A stretch of DNA of 64,000 nucleotides from Flammulina velutipes (taxonomy: Eukaryota > Basidiomycota > Agaricomycetes > Agaricales > Physalacriaceae): contig CM022372.1 in assembly GCA_011800155.1 (NCBI GenBank), positions 2,666,001 to 2,730,000 on the forward strand. Reading direction: 5' to 3'. Below, one piece after another: positions 24,813-33,294 of the stretch. The translations under genes were made by a program, and so were the position numbers. Below the pieces are notes generated by a model. The model saw only the letters and a program-made list of their open reading frames with translations. It made no database searches and was not told the DNA's origin. Position 1 is the stretch's first letter, and the number at the start of each line of letters is the position of its first letter.

Positions 24813-25660
24813 ACTTTTTTTTTTTTTTTTTTTTTTTTCCCAAGTTTAATGTCATTGCAAGCAAACTAGTGCTAAGGGGACGAACTGCATTGCAGTCAGG
24901 TTGGCTTGCCAGGCCTTCGCATACTGATCTGCTGAGCGCCAAGTAGTTCTTGGTCCCAGAGTGGTGTCGTTCTCGCGTCTAGCGCGTGTTTGGCTGGCGT
25001 GCCGAAGCACAGATTTGTTGAATTATCCATCCGATCCGTCGCCCTCTTCCCATCTCCGCAAAAATTCCTTCACCCTCAACCATTATCCCAACTACCATCC
25101 TCTTCCTCCACCTCAAGAGTCGGTGCCGCATACGGTTTCCGTTGTGATCCTGACTTTGTGAAGGCCCCGGTCAAGTCTAGAAAGTGAGTTAGAGCCTCTA
25201 TCCCTTCCTTTGTCCCCAGGATATCCGCTAGCGCTATGTCCCCTGATGCCTCTCTCAGAATGTACCGCTGATCTTCGTATCTTGGGCAGTCTCGTAGTAG
25301 GTGTTCTCGTGTTTGCAGGAATTCACCACAGGGACAGTCAGTATTTTCGTCTGGGACAAATTGCTTGTAGTACTCGCCAATGTATCCATGTCCTGTCCTT
25401 GCTTGTATCAGTCTCCCAAACAATTCTCTCTTTCCATCCAGCTCCCTGAAATGACGCGTCGTTTTGCACGATGGGGGAAATTTGTCTGAAATCGCAAATC
25501 GGCCTTCTTTCTTCTCCTTACTCCAGTCCCGGCGCCATTTCTCCTGCACTGCCTGCCTGGATCGTCGAAGCATGAATGCACGAGAAGCTCCAGGCAATGA
25601 ACACTTGTAATAATAACCGTCGATCGACTGAGGCCGGTACGATTGTTTTTGCATTGTAGA
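24813..25660 (-). mobile_element. 5'-truncated non-LTR retrotransposon (Tad-like LINE), poly-A end at left
   Basis: A run of about 27 T at 24813-24840 is the poly-A tail of an element lying on the minus strand. It is preceded (minus sense) by about 235 bases of 3' UTR and a coding end described separately. The element stops at about 25660, far short of a full LINE, as expected from aborted reverse transcription. No convincing target duplication was found. Confidence 0.7.
25076..25654 (-). pseudogene. C-terminal fragment of LINE reverse-transcriptase ORF2
   Basis: About 190 residues remain. The key part is a Cys/His cluster, CPCGEFLQTREHLLRDCPRY, followed by LGTKEGIEALTHFLDLTGAFTK, the usual end of Tad-clade LINE ORF2 proteins in mushrooms (downstream of the RNase H domain). 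The reverse-transcriptase and endonuclease domains are missing. The apparent Met start is internal. The fragment is uninterrupted, which suggests a fairly recent insertion, but it cannot transpose on its own. Confidence 0.75.
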
Positions 25661-25878
25661 GGAAATTCACGTCAGATAATGATAGATGTACAATTCATCA
25701 TGGGCACAGTATCCACACGACGTCTTAACTGGTGATCCTAGTCGTGTTGGTGATCGTTGCTGGCCGGCGCGACAAACGGAGATTGCTAAAAATTATATAG
25801 ATACCTGGACACAGGTTAGTTGCTTTGTAGGGGCATTTAAGGAGGGCGGTAACATCATGGGTATTCCCGCGCTACAAG

Positions 25879-26312
25879 ATGTCTCCTAGCTTTCGGCATG
25901 TTATCTTTGCCTGTCTCCTACTCACCGTGCATCATGCAGTGTATGACATTCCCTATATGCTCATTAGGTCACCATGAACTTACTTCAATATCACAGATCC
26001 GTCGCTTCAGTGCCCGTCTCTCTCATATCCAGAGAAGCTGACATCCAGCCTGCATCCAAGTCACTACTACAAGAAGAAAGAGTCGAACTCAAAGGGAATA
26101 ACTATACCGCTGTGCTCCTCAAAGATCAAGGCTATTATTCCCGCACCTTCAAACTCAAACCTGCCTTCAAATACTCAGAGGAAGAGCACATTCCCGCCAT
26201 CTTGAAACGAGTATCAGAACGGATGTCCGAAGAGGAGTCGGAGAAGAAGGGCTCCAAGACGCATCAGGAAATCGGGTTTCTGAAGAGGGTGAGTCGTCTT
26301 CTACGGGCATAG
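25879..26312 (+). CDS. probable small secreted protein
   Basis: The start at 25879 encodes a 20-residue signal-peptide-like segment (MSPSFRH, then IFACLLLTV, then HHA). A GT-AG intron of about 60 bases then joins in frame to VASVPVSLISREADIQPA and a hydrophilic body of some 95 residues with no cysteines. The body has aromatic spacing (NNYTAVLLKDQGYYSRTFKL) and a Lys/Glu-rich end closing in RVSRLLRA. The phase across the intron is consistent (GT + A). Similar short secreted proteins of unknown function are common in Agaricomycetes. The family is not identified, and the splice is inferred, not observed. Confidence 0.5.
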
Positions 26313-26316
26313 CTAT

Positions 26317-26430
26317 TTGCACGAACATGGTGCACGAACCGCATGTGCATGTTCGTGCAATGCTCAATCTGGTCCGTGCAATGAATGTGCAATACATCAT
26401 ATTGTTCGTGCAGTCTGTCCGTGCACTGTT
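26317..26430. repeat. dispersed GTTCGTGCA words
   Basis: Several copies of GTTCGTGCA and its complement TGCACGAAC occur in about 110 bases immediately after the small secreted protein gene. They are irregularly spaced, unlike the array at 26872. Confidence 0.6.
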
Positions 26431-26871
26431 TGTACAGTTTCTATCCGTCGCATCATCGTGTACCGCATCTTATATCTCAGACCGCCGCCGTCGCCGATGA
26501 TCGGACCCTTCATCGAAATATCACATGACGGTTCACGTCGCGTCGCGTCGCCATCGTCGTAAGTCTATAACAACGTACTATTTAGTCATCTTTTGTTGCT
26601 TCTGTTGCTGTTCAGCTATTGCGGTCATTGATCTTGGATATCATCCAAATAGCAACCATGTATTGTGATACCCAAGGAAATCCAGCTACTTGTATTGCTC
26701 AAGCCTCAGATATTGCGGATAGGTCCTCTATTCCCATTACTGACGCGTCACCGTAGCGCTATGGTTTGGGCATTTAATATTTGTGCTTAACATTGTTGGA
26801 GCATCCTACAGGGTTTGTATGGAGTTCAGACATGTTTGTGCAAGTTTGTCCAATGCATAAATATGTTTGTG

Positions 26872-27022
26872 CAGTGTTCGCGCATGTTCGTGCAGTGTTC
26901 GTGCATGTTCGTGCAGTGTTCGTGCATGTTTGTGCAGTGTTCGTGCATGTTTGTGCAGTGTTCGCGCATGTTTGTACAGTGTTCGTTCATGTTTGTGCAA
27001 CGTTCGTGCATGTTTGTGCAGT
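26872..27022. repeat. 21-bp minisatellite (about 7 copies)
   Basis: The unit GTGTTCGYGCATGTTYGTGC plus one base repeats about seven times with few changes. Because 21 is a multiple of three, several reading frames stay open through it on both strands; these are not genes. The same core word recurs at 26317-26430 and 33125-33270. Confidence 0.85.
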
Positions 27023-27189
27023 CTTGTCCATGCACAGTACCACTCAACATTGTTAAGACAGCCCTTACCTCTCAGGTCTTTTTTCTTATATATTCTCCAT
27101 AAGGAAAGGGCCATAAGTTGTATGTACGATGTATGTCTGTCTTTCCCACTATCTACCTTGAATGTTGTCCATGCATTTCATTGCCCGTG

Positions 27190-27194
27190 ACATG
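27190..27194. repeat. target-site duplication of the Gypsy element, left copy (ACATG)
   Basis: ACATG directly precedes the left LTR and recurs at 32829-32833 directly after the right LTR. Confidence 0.92.
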
Positions 27195-27431
27195 TGGAAG
27201 GGTGTCGTGTAAACGACAACCAACACTAAACGGGCAAGACAGACAGGACAAAAGAATCTTCGTTGCGTGCAATACAGAGTCAGCTAGTAATACAAGAGAG
27301 AGATAAGTTATGTACCTTCGTTGCGTGCAATACAGAGTAAAGAGCGACGAAGGAGAATTGATCGTAAATAATGGTTCGGTGGCAGTGTGGGAAAGTGTGT
27401 GTATGTAGTAAACTGGGGGACCAGGCTTACA
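27195..27431 (-). repeat. 3' LTR of the Gypsy element
   Basis: It begins TGGAAGGG and ends GGCTTACA on the plus strand (TG...CA). It is identical to 32592-32828 across all 237 bases. It contains a direct repeat of TTCGTTGCGTGCAATACAGA and a GTCGT/ACGAC hairpin. Confidence 0.95.
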
Positions 27432-27553
27432 CCCCTCCCCCCTCTGAAACATTCCGTTAAAAAAATAAAAAAGTACGTGCAGAAAAAATGAAGCGATTCC
27501 GATGGGAATTGAACTCTTGAGCCCATTGGTGATTCGATTATGTAATCGTCTCC

Positions 27554-27665
27554 TGGCGCGATCCAGGGGGCCCGCGCCATGACGTCATGTGACGCGTGAC
27601 GTGACGTGACAAAAAAGCTCCGGTCCAAAGTCCAAAATCCATTGCGTCATGGCGCGATCCAGGGG
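27554..27665. repeat. paired 16-bp repeat and CRE-like palindrome in the element 3' UTR
   Basis: TGGCGCGATCCAGGGG occurs at 27554 and again at 27650. Between them lie the palindrome ATGACGTCAT and three GTGACGTGAC-like words. All are between the gag-pol stop and the 3' LTR. Confidence 0.7.
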
Positions 27666-27680
27666 AAAGGCGCCATTACA

Positions 27681-30600
27681 TCACTGTTGTTGGCCAGCCT
27701 CCCATGCGTCCAGTGCGATAGAGTCCTTGAGTGCAGATCCGGGTTCCCAGGAGTCGTGTTCAACTCCGTATCCAGCCCAGCGTACAAGATAGCGCATTCC
27801 ACGGCCCGCGCGCTTTGAGTCTATGATTTTCTCGACCGACCACTCCTCAATCCCATCTTCAGTGACGACAGGACCAGGCTTGGGTAGTTCTCGTTCGGGA
27901 AACAGTGCAGGATCATTTGGGTGGTATGGTTTAAGGAGGGAAGCGTGGAATCCGGAGAACGTGCGACGATGGCCAGGGAGTTGGAGGGTGTATTCAGATT
28001 TTTCTGGGAAGGCTTTGACGACGGTGTAGGGGCCGTCGTTCCGGGGCATGAACTTGGCAGTGCGTTTCTTTCCTGCTCGCTTATATTCGTTTCGGCGGTT
28101 CTTGGTGGATAGCATGACCTGGTCTCCTACAGCGTAGGCGATCTCTGGAGCGCGATGTTTGTTTGCGTGGAAGGCCTGGCGGATTTTGGCAGCGAGCAGA
28201 TTATCTTGGGCATCCTGGACGTCAGTGGTGATACGCGCAATAATGGCTTGAGCGGTGGACTCTTCCGGAGTGGCATTGGCAGGTAAGGGAGCAAGTGGGG
28301 GAATAATACGAGGTGAGCGACCAGTTTTCAGTTGGAAACCCGAGTATCCAGTTGACGCGTTGACAGTATTCATGATGGCAAAACGAGTGCGAGGTAGAGC
28401 AGCGAGCCATCCCTTCTGTTGTCTATCGACATAATATCGAAGAGCTTGATTGACTGTTTTGTTGGTGCGCTCGCTTCCACCATCAGTCTCGGGATGATAT
28501 GCGGTGGACATCTTCAGCTTGACGCCAGTGAGCTTGTGGAGCGCGGCCCAAACCTTGGATATGAAAAGTTTGTCTCGGTCAGAGACGAGTTGCAGCATTA
28601 GACCGTTCTCGCAATACCACTCGTCGAAGAGGACCACAGCGAACTCTTCGGCGGTGATTGTGGAGGTGATAGCAGCCATGCGGATGTCTGCGCCTCCAAG
28701 GAGGTCAGTGAAGGTGACGATAGTATCCTTCCCATTCTCGACGGGGAGTGGTCCGACAAAGTCAAGACCAACGACATCGAAGCGGTTATCTGGGACAGGA
28801 AGTGGATGAAGGGGACCAGGTGTTTTGGAGGTACGACTCTTGTTGCGTTGACAATCAGTGCATGACGGGATATAGGCTTCCTCCAAGTCACGGCGCATGT
28901 TTGGCCAGTAGTAGGATCCGCGCAAGGCAGCGTAGCTTTTGTCAAACCCAAAATGACCTAGCGCATCATGCGCGAGACTGTATAGAAGTTCGCGGACCTT
29001 GAGGACGCGCGGGATGACGAGTCGTCGACCAACATAGAGAAGGCCTGTAGCAACATCGAACATGGCGCCTTCGGTACTGGACAGGTTGGTGAGGAGTTGT
29101 TGGCAAAAATCATCCTCGGTATAGCCTTTCTTGATACTCTCAAGGAGTTCAGTATCAGCGGTGATGACGATGGATGTGGAGGCAGCCGTGAGGCGTTCAC
29201 GTCTAGATTGGACTGGGTCTTCCCCAGTGCCAGAGCATGCTAAACAGGCAGCGATGACGACTGGTTCTGGGATGGTTGACAGCTCGTCTGGTAAACGGGA
29301 AAGTGCATCGGCAACAGTGTTATCTTCGCCTTTGACATAGTGGATTTCAAAGTCGAACTGGGCAAAGTGCATGGCCCAGCGAGCTTGTCGGCGAGACATA
29401 TCCTGCTGTGAGGAGAAGTACTCGAGGGTGCGGTGATCGGTCATGACCTGGAAGGTGACATTTAGAAGGGAGCTACGCCACTTCTTCAGTGCTTTGACGA
29501 TGGCGAGGAGTTCTTTCTCGTGCGTGGGGTAGTTTCGCTCTGCGCTGTTGAGCTGATAAGACTCGTAGGCAACAGGACGGGCAGTTTCCCAAGTCTCTCC
29601 AAAGCTGAGGACAGCTCCGGTACGGCGGTCACTGGCATCGGTGGTAACAAAGATCTGTTTGGTGGTATCCTCGTAGTCGATTACTGTGAGGCATTCTCGA
29701 CTGAGGACTAGCTTTTTGATGGCGTCAAAAGCGATACGATGAGCTGGCGTCCAGGTAGGGAGTGCTTTGTTATACTCCTTGGCTGTTAACGGCGTCAAAA
29801 CGGCAGTGTGTTCAGCTAGCGCTGGGAGGAAAACGGCAATGTATCGGACTAATCCGAGAAAGGAGCGGACATCTGTGGCTGTCTTCGGAGTAGGCCAGGA
29901 CATAATACGGTCCACCTTGCGGGGATCGGCAGCGATGCCTTCCCGAGAGATGACGTGTCCGAGGAACTCTACGCGAGTGAGAAAGAGGTCGGATTTCGTT
30001 GGATTACAAATGAGGCCAGCTTCACGGAGGGCATCTAGGACAAGCTCAACATTCCGAGTGTGTTCTTCGAGCGAGTCAGACCAGATGATGATATCGTCTA
30101 GATAGACGTGACAGATTTCCCCGATAAGGTGTCGAAGGGCATCTGTCATACGGCGTTGATGAGTGGCGGGAGCGTTGCACCCACCCTGTGGCATGACGAC
30201 CCATTCATAGAGTCCCCAGGGTGTGCGTATAGCAGTGAGATGTATGTCATCGGGGTGTACGCGGGTTTGGCTGAATGAGTTGGTCATGTCGAGTTTGGCC
30301 CAGAGTTTTCCTTTCCCGCAGTCGGCGAGGATATCGTCAACGCGGGGCAGGGGATAACGATCACGGACAGTGTTCTTGTTGAGTTCACGATAGTCGTTGA
30401 CCATGCGAGGTGGGACAGTGTGGTCGGGAACTCCATTCCGGTATTTAGGTACACAGAAGGATGGAGAGGCGTACTCCGAAGACGATGGACGTAAACGTCC
30501 AGCTGCTAGGTGATCGTCGAGGAGGGCTTTCCAAGCTGCCTGGTTCTTCTTGGCAGCTGCGTAACCACGACCATTGTTGACCTTGGTGGGGTCTTTGAGT

Positions 30601-32291
30601 CGTATGCGATGATAAATGTGGTCGGGAATATCTCCAACATCAGGGAGACGATGGGTGAAAAGATCCGTGTAGCGCGCCTTCATCTCTGCATCCTTTTGCT
30701 TAAGGTGTGCTTCGAAGGCTAGGGTTTCCATTCGATCACGAACTTGTAGCATGACCGCAGCGGGAAGGAGAGTATGAGCGAGAGGAACTGTAAAGTCTCG
30801 TTTGGGTTTTGGTGGTTTCTTGATGACAGGTGGTGGGGGTGGTGCAGGTTTATCAGAGGCCCACTCACGGGGAGGATATAGTGGGGGGTTCAGCAAGTCA
30901 AATCCAGTTCGCTTATCGATGACAGTGCGGAGTTCAGCGTCAACAACGATTTTTTCTTGTAAAAGGAAGGGTAGTCCGAGGATAAGGGGAATGGTACAGT
31001 TATGAAGAACTTTTGCTCGATGAACACCCGAGGTCCAGCTCCCATCTTTCGACGACACTTGCAGCTTCACATACTCCCGCGAACCCAGCCCATGACCCGA
31101 CAGCGACGCCAAATTATCCTCTTGCAAGGGTAACTGGAAACGACGTAGACCAAGCTGGGTGACCAGCTGGTCGTCAATCACTGTAGAGGGGCAACCATGG
31201 TCAATGAGCGGTTTAATGGGTATGGGGAAGTCGCGTATAGCGGGACCAGTGATGGTCATGTGAGGGATGAGGTGGGGGACAGTGAAAGGGACGCACGAGT
31301 CATCAGACGAATCATCGACGTCCTCGATCTGGGTAGTGTAGACAGCGCCCGAGGTTTCTTTCTTGACGGTGGCAGGTTTTGCGGCTAACGCCATGTCAAG
31401 AGTGAGGGGACGATAGGTGGCAGGGTTGACACGGTTGTTGGGGGGAGGAAGATTGCGCATTGGGCAGGAGTCGCTATAATGACCAGCGTAAAAAGTGCGA
31501 CAATTGAAACATCCCTCGTGCGTAGAGAGAAGTGCGCGTTCAGCTTCAGTGAGCTTTGGGACACTCGCAACAGTATAGCCTGTTCCAGCGCTAGGCGCGG
31601 AAGTGAGACGTTGAGCGAGCGGGGGATTGGAAATGCGAGAGAGTAGGGCAGGAGTGGCAGCAGCTTTCCGGTGGGTCCGTTCGGCACGTTGTTCGGAAAC
31701 AATTCTCCTGACCTCGTCTTCATCCTTGACGAGCTTCTCTTCTCGAGCCTTGACCTCCTTCATCCAGACGGAGAGGGAGTTGGCGAGAGGAGGCTCACTG
31801 CGGATACTATCACGAAGACGGGTACTCATGTGTGAGATGATATGTTGCCGAAGTCCAGCCTCGGGTAGAGCATGAGTGGAACCAGCGTTGGAGAGGGTGG
31901 CGTTGCTATCCTGAAGCGAGATGGCCCAATCCCAAAAGGGTCGCTTCCCCTGTTGGGAGAGCTGAATGGAGTCGAGGAGTTTGACGTCCCAGTCAAAATC
32001 CAAGACCTGGTTCTGAATCTCCTTGAGAAAGGAGGGAAGACCCATAGCGTTGATACAGGTCTTGTCGGCCCGGTACCATTGTTTCAGGATAGGTTGTTCG
32101 AGACCGTCGGTGACGTACTTGACAATGTCAGCGGCATCAATGGTGCCATGGCGCATATATTTTTCACAGGCGTCAGAGTATTCAACAAAGACGGCAGGAG
32201 TGACCTTTCCTGCAGAGAGGATTGGACAGTCCTTGAGTTTCGCCTGTTTGACGGATGCGGTTGTGGTGGACGTGGGGGTTGTGGAAGACAT
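27681..32291 (-). CDS. Gypsy gag-pol polyprotein with C-terminal chromodomain
   Basis: A single uninterrupted 1536-residue frame. The Gag part (about 1-230) is followed by a zinc knuckle CFNCRTFYAGHYSDSC, with CX2CX6HX4C spacing that is longer than the usual CX2CX4HX4C. The aspartic protease reads LIDHGCPSTVI, with His in place of the usual Ser/Thr after the catalytic Asp. Reverse transcriptase shows KLDMTNSFSQ and the YLDD catalytic box in VYLDDIIIWSD. RNase H has TTDASDRRTGAVLSF and DNTVADALSRLP. Integrase has the HHCC finger (HDALGHFGF ... CTDCQRN) and a DDE core (DFVGPLP, SDRDKLF, SERTNKT). The C terminus WSVEKIIDSKRAGRGMRYLV...WEP is a chromodomain, which places it among chromoviruses and should direct integration to particular chromatin. 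Confidence 0.95.
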   Translation of the reverse strand: MSSTTPTSTTTASVKQAKLKDCPILSAGKVTPAVFVEYSDACEKYMRHGTIDAADIVKYVTDGLEQPILKQWYRADKTCINAMGLPSFLKEIQNQVLDFDWDVKLLDSIQLSQQGKRPFWDWAISLQDSNATLSNAGSTHALPEAGLRQHIISHMSTRLRDSIRSEPPLANSLSVWMKEVKAREEKLVKDEDEVRRIVSEQRAERTHRKAAATPALLSRISNPPLAQRLTSAPSAGTGYTVASVPKLTEAERALLSTHEGCFNCRTFYAGHYSDSCPMRNLPPPNNRVNPATYRPLTLDMALAAKPATVKKETSGAVYTTQIEDVDDSSDDSCVPFTVPHLIPHMTITGPAIRDFPIPIKPLIDHGCPSTVIDDQLVTQLGLRRFQLPLQEDNLASLSGHGLGSREYVKLQVSSKDGSWTSGVHRAKVLHNCTIPLILGLPFLLQEKIVVDAELRTVIDKRTGFDLLNPPLYPPREWASDKPAPPPPPVIKKPPKPKRDFTVPLAHTLLPAAVMLQVRDRMETLAFEAHLKQKDAEMKARYTDLFTHRLPDVGDIPDHIYHRIRLKDPTKVNNGRGYAAAKKNQAAWKALLDDHLAAGRLRPSSSEYASPSFCVPKYRNGVPDHTVPPRMVNDYRELNKNTVRDRYPLPRVDDILADCGKGKLWAKLDMTNSFSQTRVHPDDIHLTAIRTPWGLYEWVVMPQGGCNAPATHQRRMTDALRHLIGEICHVYLDDIIIWSDSLEEHTRNVELVLDALREAGLICNPTKSDLFLTRVEFLGHVISREGIAADPRKVDRIMSWPTPKTATDVRSFLGLVRYIAVFLPALAEHTAVLTPLTAKEYNKALPTWTPAHRIAFDAIKKLVLSRECLTVIDYEDTTKQIFVTTDASDRRTGAVLSFGETWETARPVAYESYQLNSAERNYPTHEKELLAIVKALKKWRSSLLNVTFQVMTDHRTLEYFSSQQDMSRRQARWAMHFAQFDFEIHYVKGEDNTVADALSRLPDELSTIPEPVVIAACLACSGTGEDPVQSRRERLTAASTSIVITADTELLESIKKGYTEDDFCQQLLTNLSSTEGAMFDVATGLLYVGRRLVIPRVLKVRELLYSLAHDALGHFGFDKSYAALRGSYYWPNMRRDLEEAYIPSCTDCQRNKSRTSKTPGPLHPLPVPDNRFDVVGLDFVGPLPVENGKDTIVTFTDLLGGADIRMAAITSTITAEEFAVVLFDEWYCENGLMLQLVSDRDKLFISKVWAALHKLTGVKLKMSTAYHPETDGGSERTNKTVNQALRYYVDRQQKGWLAALPRTRFAIMNTVNASTGYSGFQLKTGRSPRIIPPLAPLPANATPEESTAQAIIARITTDVQDAQDNLLAAKIRQAFHANKHRAPEIAYAVGDQVMLSTKNRRNEYKRAGKKRTAKFMPRNDGPYTVVKAFPEKSEYTLQLPGHRRTFSGFHASLLKPYHPNDPALFPERELPKPGPVVTEDGIEEWSVEKIIDSKRAGRGMRYLVRWAGYGVEHDSWEPGSALKDSIALDAWEAGQQQ

Positions 32292-32591
32292 GGTGGGTGA
32301 GGGCAGTGGTAGTGGCAGTGACGGTGACGGTATACGAGACTCTGGTGGAGAATCAGTAATGGTATCGGTGGTGGGGGACGGTGGCAGCGACGAGAGGTCT
32401 GAATCGGTGGAAACAGCAGGTGATGGGGAACGGTGACGGCGGTGGTGGGCACGGGTGACCAGTGGGGTTGGCGTTGACGGTTGTCTACGTGAGTAGGACG
32501 TGGTGACTAGTATCCAGCTGGAACCGTTTCGTAGTGGGTGATCCCAGTACGATGGCTGCCGGTACGAAGGTTGTCGGTGTCAAAAAAAAAG

Positions 32592-32828
32592 TGGAAGGGT
32601 GTCGTGTAAACGACAACCAACACTAAACGGGCAAGACAGACAGGACAAAAGAATCTTCGTTGCGTGCAATACAGAGTCAGCTAGTAATACAAGAGAGAGA
32701 TAAGTTATGTACCTTCGTTGCGTGCAATACAGAGTAAAGAGCGACGAAGGAGAATTGATCGTAAATAATGGTTCGGTGGCAGTGTGGGAAAGTGTGTGTA
32801 TGTAGTAAACTGGGGGACCAGGCTTACA
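32592..32828 (-). repeat. 5' LTR of the Gypsy element
   Basis: Same 237 bases as the left LTR. In element sense, transcription would start within this copy and run toward lower coordinates. Confidence 0.95.
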
Positions 32829-32833
32829 ACATG
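32829..32833. repeat. target-site duplication, right copy (ACATG)
   Basis: Matches 27190-27194. Confidence 0.92.
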
Positions 32834-33124
32834 CCGCTTGACACTTGGCGGTTGTTACAGGGGTAGTCTCTCTCTACCTAGTAGCACCAGTCCAATGTGG
32901 ACCCTACCTTAAGAAGATTGTATCTTTCATGACGGCCAGACTGATAATTGAGATATGCGCGACATCTGCGCGCGCGCACCAGAATAATATCAGTCCAAAT
33001 TAGGAAACCATGCCACTCGGTATGAACCCGATGGCTTAAACATCGCTCGAGCTCTAGATAGACTCATGTGTCCTCAGTGTTAAGTTAACATGATAAAGGC
33101 ATGTATAGTAATACAATACATAGC

Positions 33125-33270
33125 TAGTATCATGTTTGTGAAATGCATGTGCGTGCTCGTGCATGTTCGTGCAATCCCCAACTTTGTTTGCACATGTTCG
33201 TGCATTACCTATTTTGTAAGTAAATGTTCGTGCATACGGTTCGTGCACTATGTTCGTGCAAATATCGGGG
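33125..33270. repeat. dispersed TGTTCGTGCA words, right of the Gypsy element
   Basis: At least six copies or near copies of GTTCGTGCA lie in 145 bases, unevenly spaced. They are the same word as the minisatellite at 26872 and the scatter at 26317, now about 6 kb away across the inserted element. Confidence 0.7.
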
Positions 33271-33294
33271 CCCGTCTTCTACTAGAAACAAGGC

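Larger units (their letters stand above)
27195..32828 (-). mobile_element. complete Ty3/Gypsy chromovirus LTR retrotransposon
   Basis: The element is 5634 bp on the minus strand: two 237-bp LTRs, one long gag-pol frame, a polypurine tract next to the 3' LTR and a 5-bp ACATG target duplication. The LTRs are identical at every position compared, and the frame has no stop or frameshift. Insertion is therefore recent and the copy may still be able to move. The tract next to the 3' LTR reads AGAGGGGGGAGGGG in element sense. The expected tRNA-complementary TGG primer site is not found directly after the 5' LTR. Confidence 0.95.

Noticed and set aside
24790..25700. Target-site duplication for the LINE fragment
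   Set aside because: Only the 5-mer AATGA could be matched near both ends, which is expected by chance in this AT-rich sequence.
26872..27022. Possible CRISPR array
   Set aside because: Regular units but no unique spacers, and this is a eukaryotic genome; it is a simple minisatellite.
26781..27114. Overlapping open frames of 74-107 codons on both strands
   Set aside because: They are produced by the 21-bp minisatellite, whose period is a multiple of three; composition is just the repeat (CMFVQCS and the like).
27480..27560. tRNA-like stretch (GAGTTCAATTCCC on the minus strand)
   Set aside because: The T-loop word is present, but the five bases on each side do not pair and no acceptor stem can be drawn.
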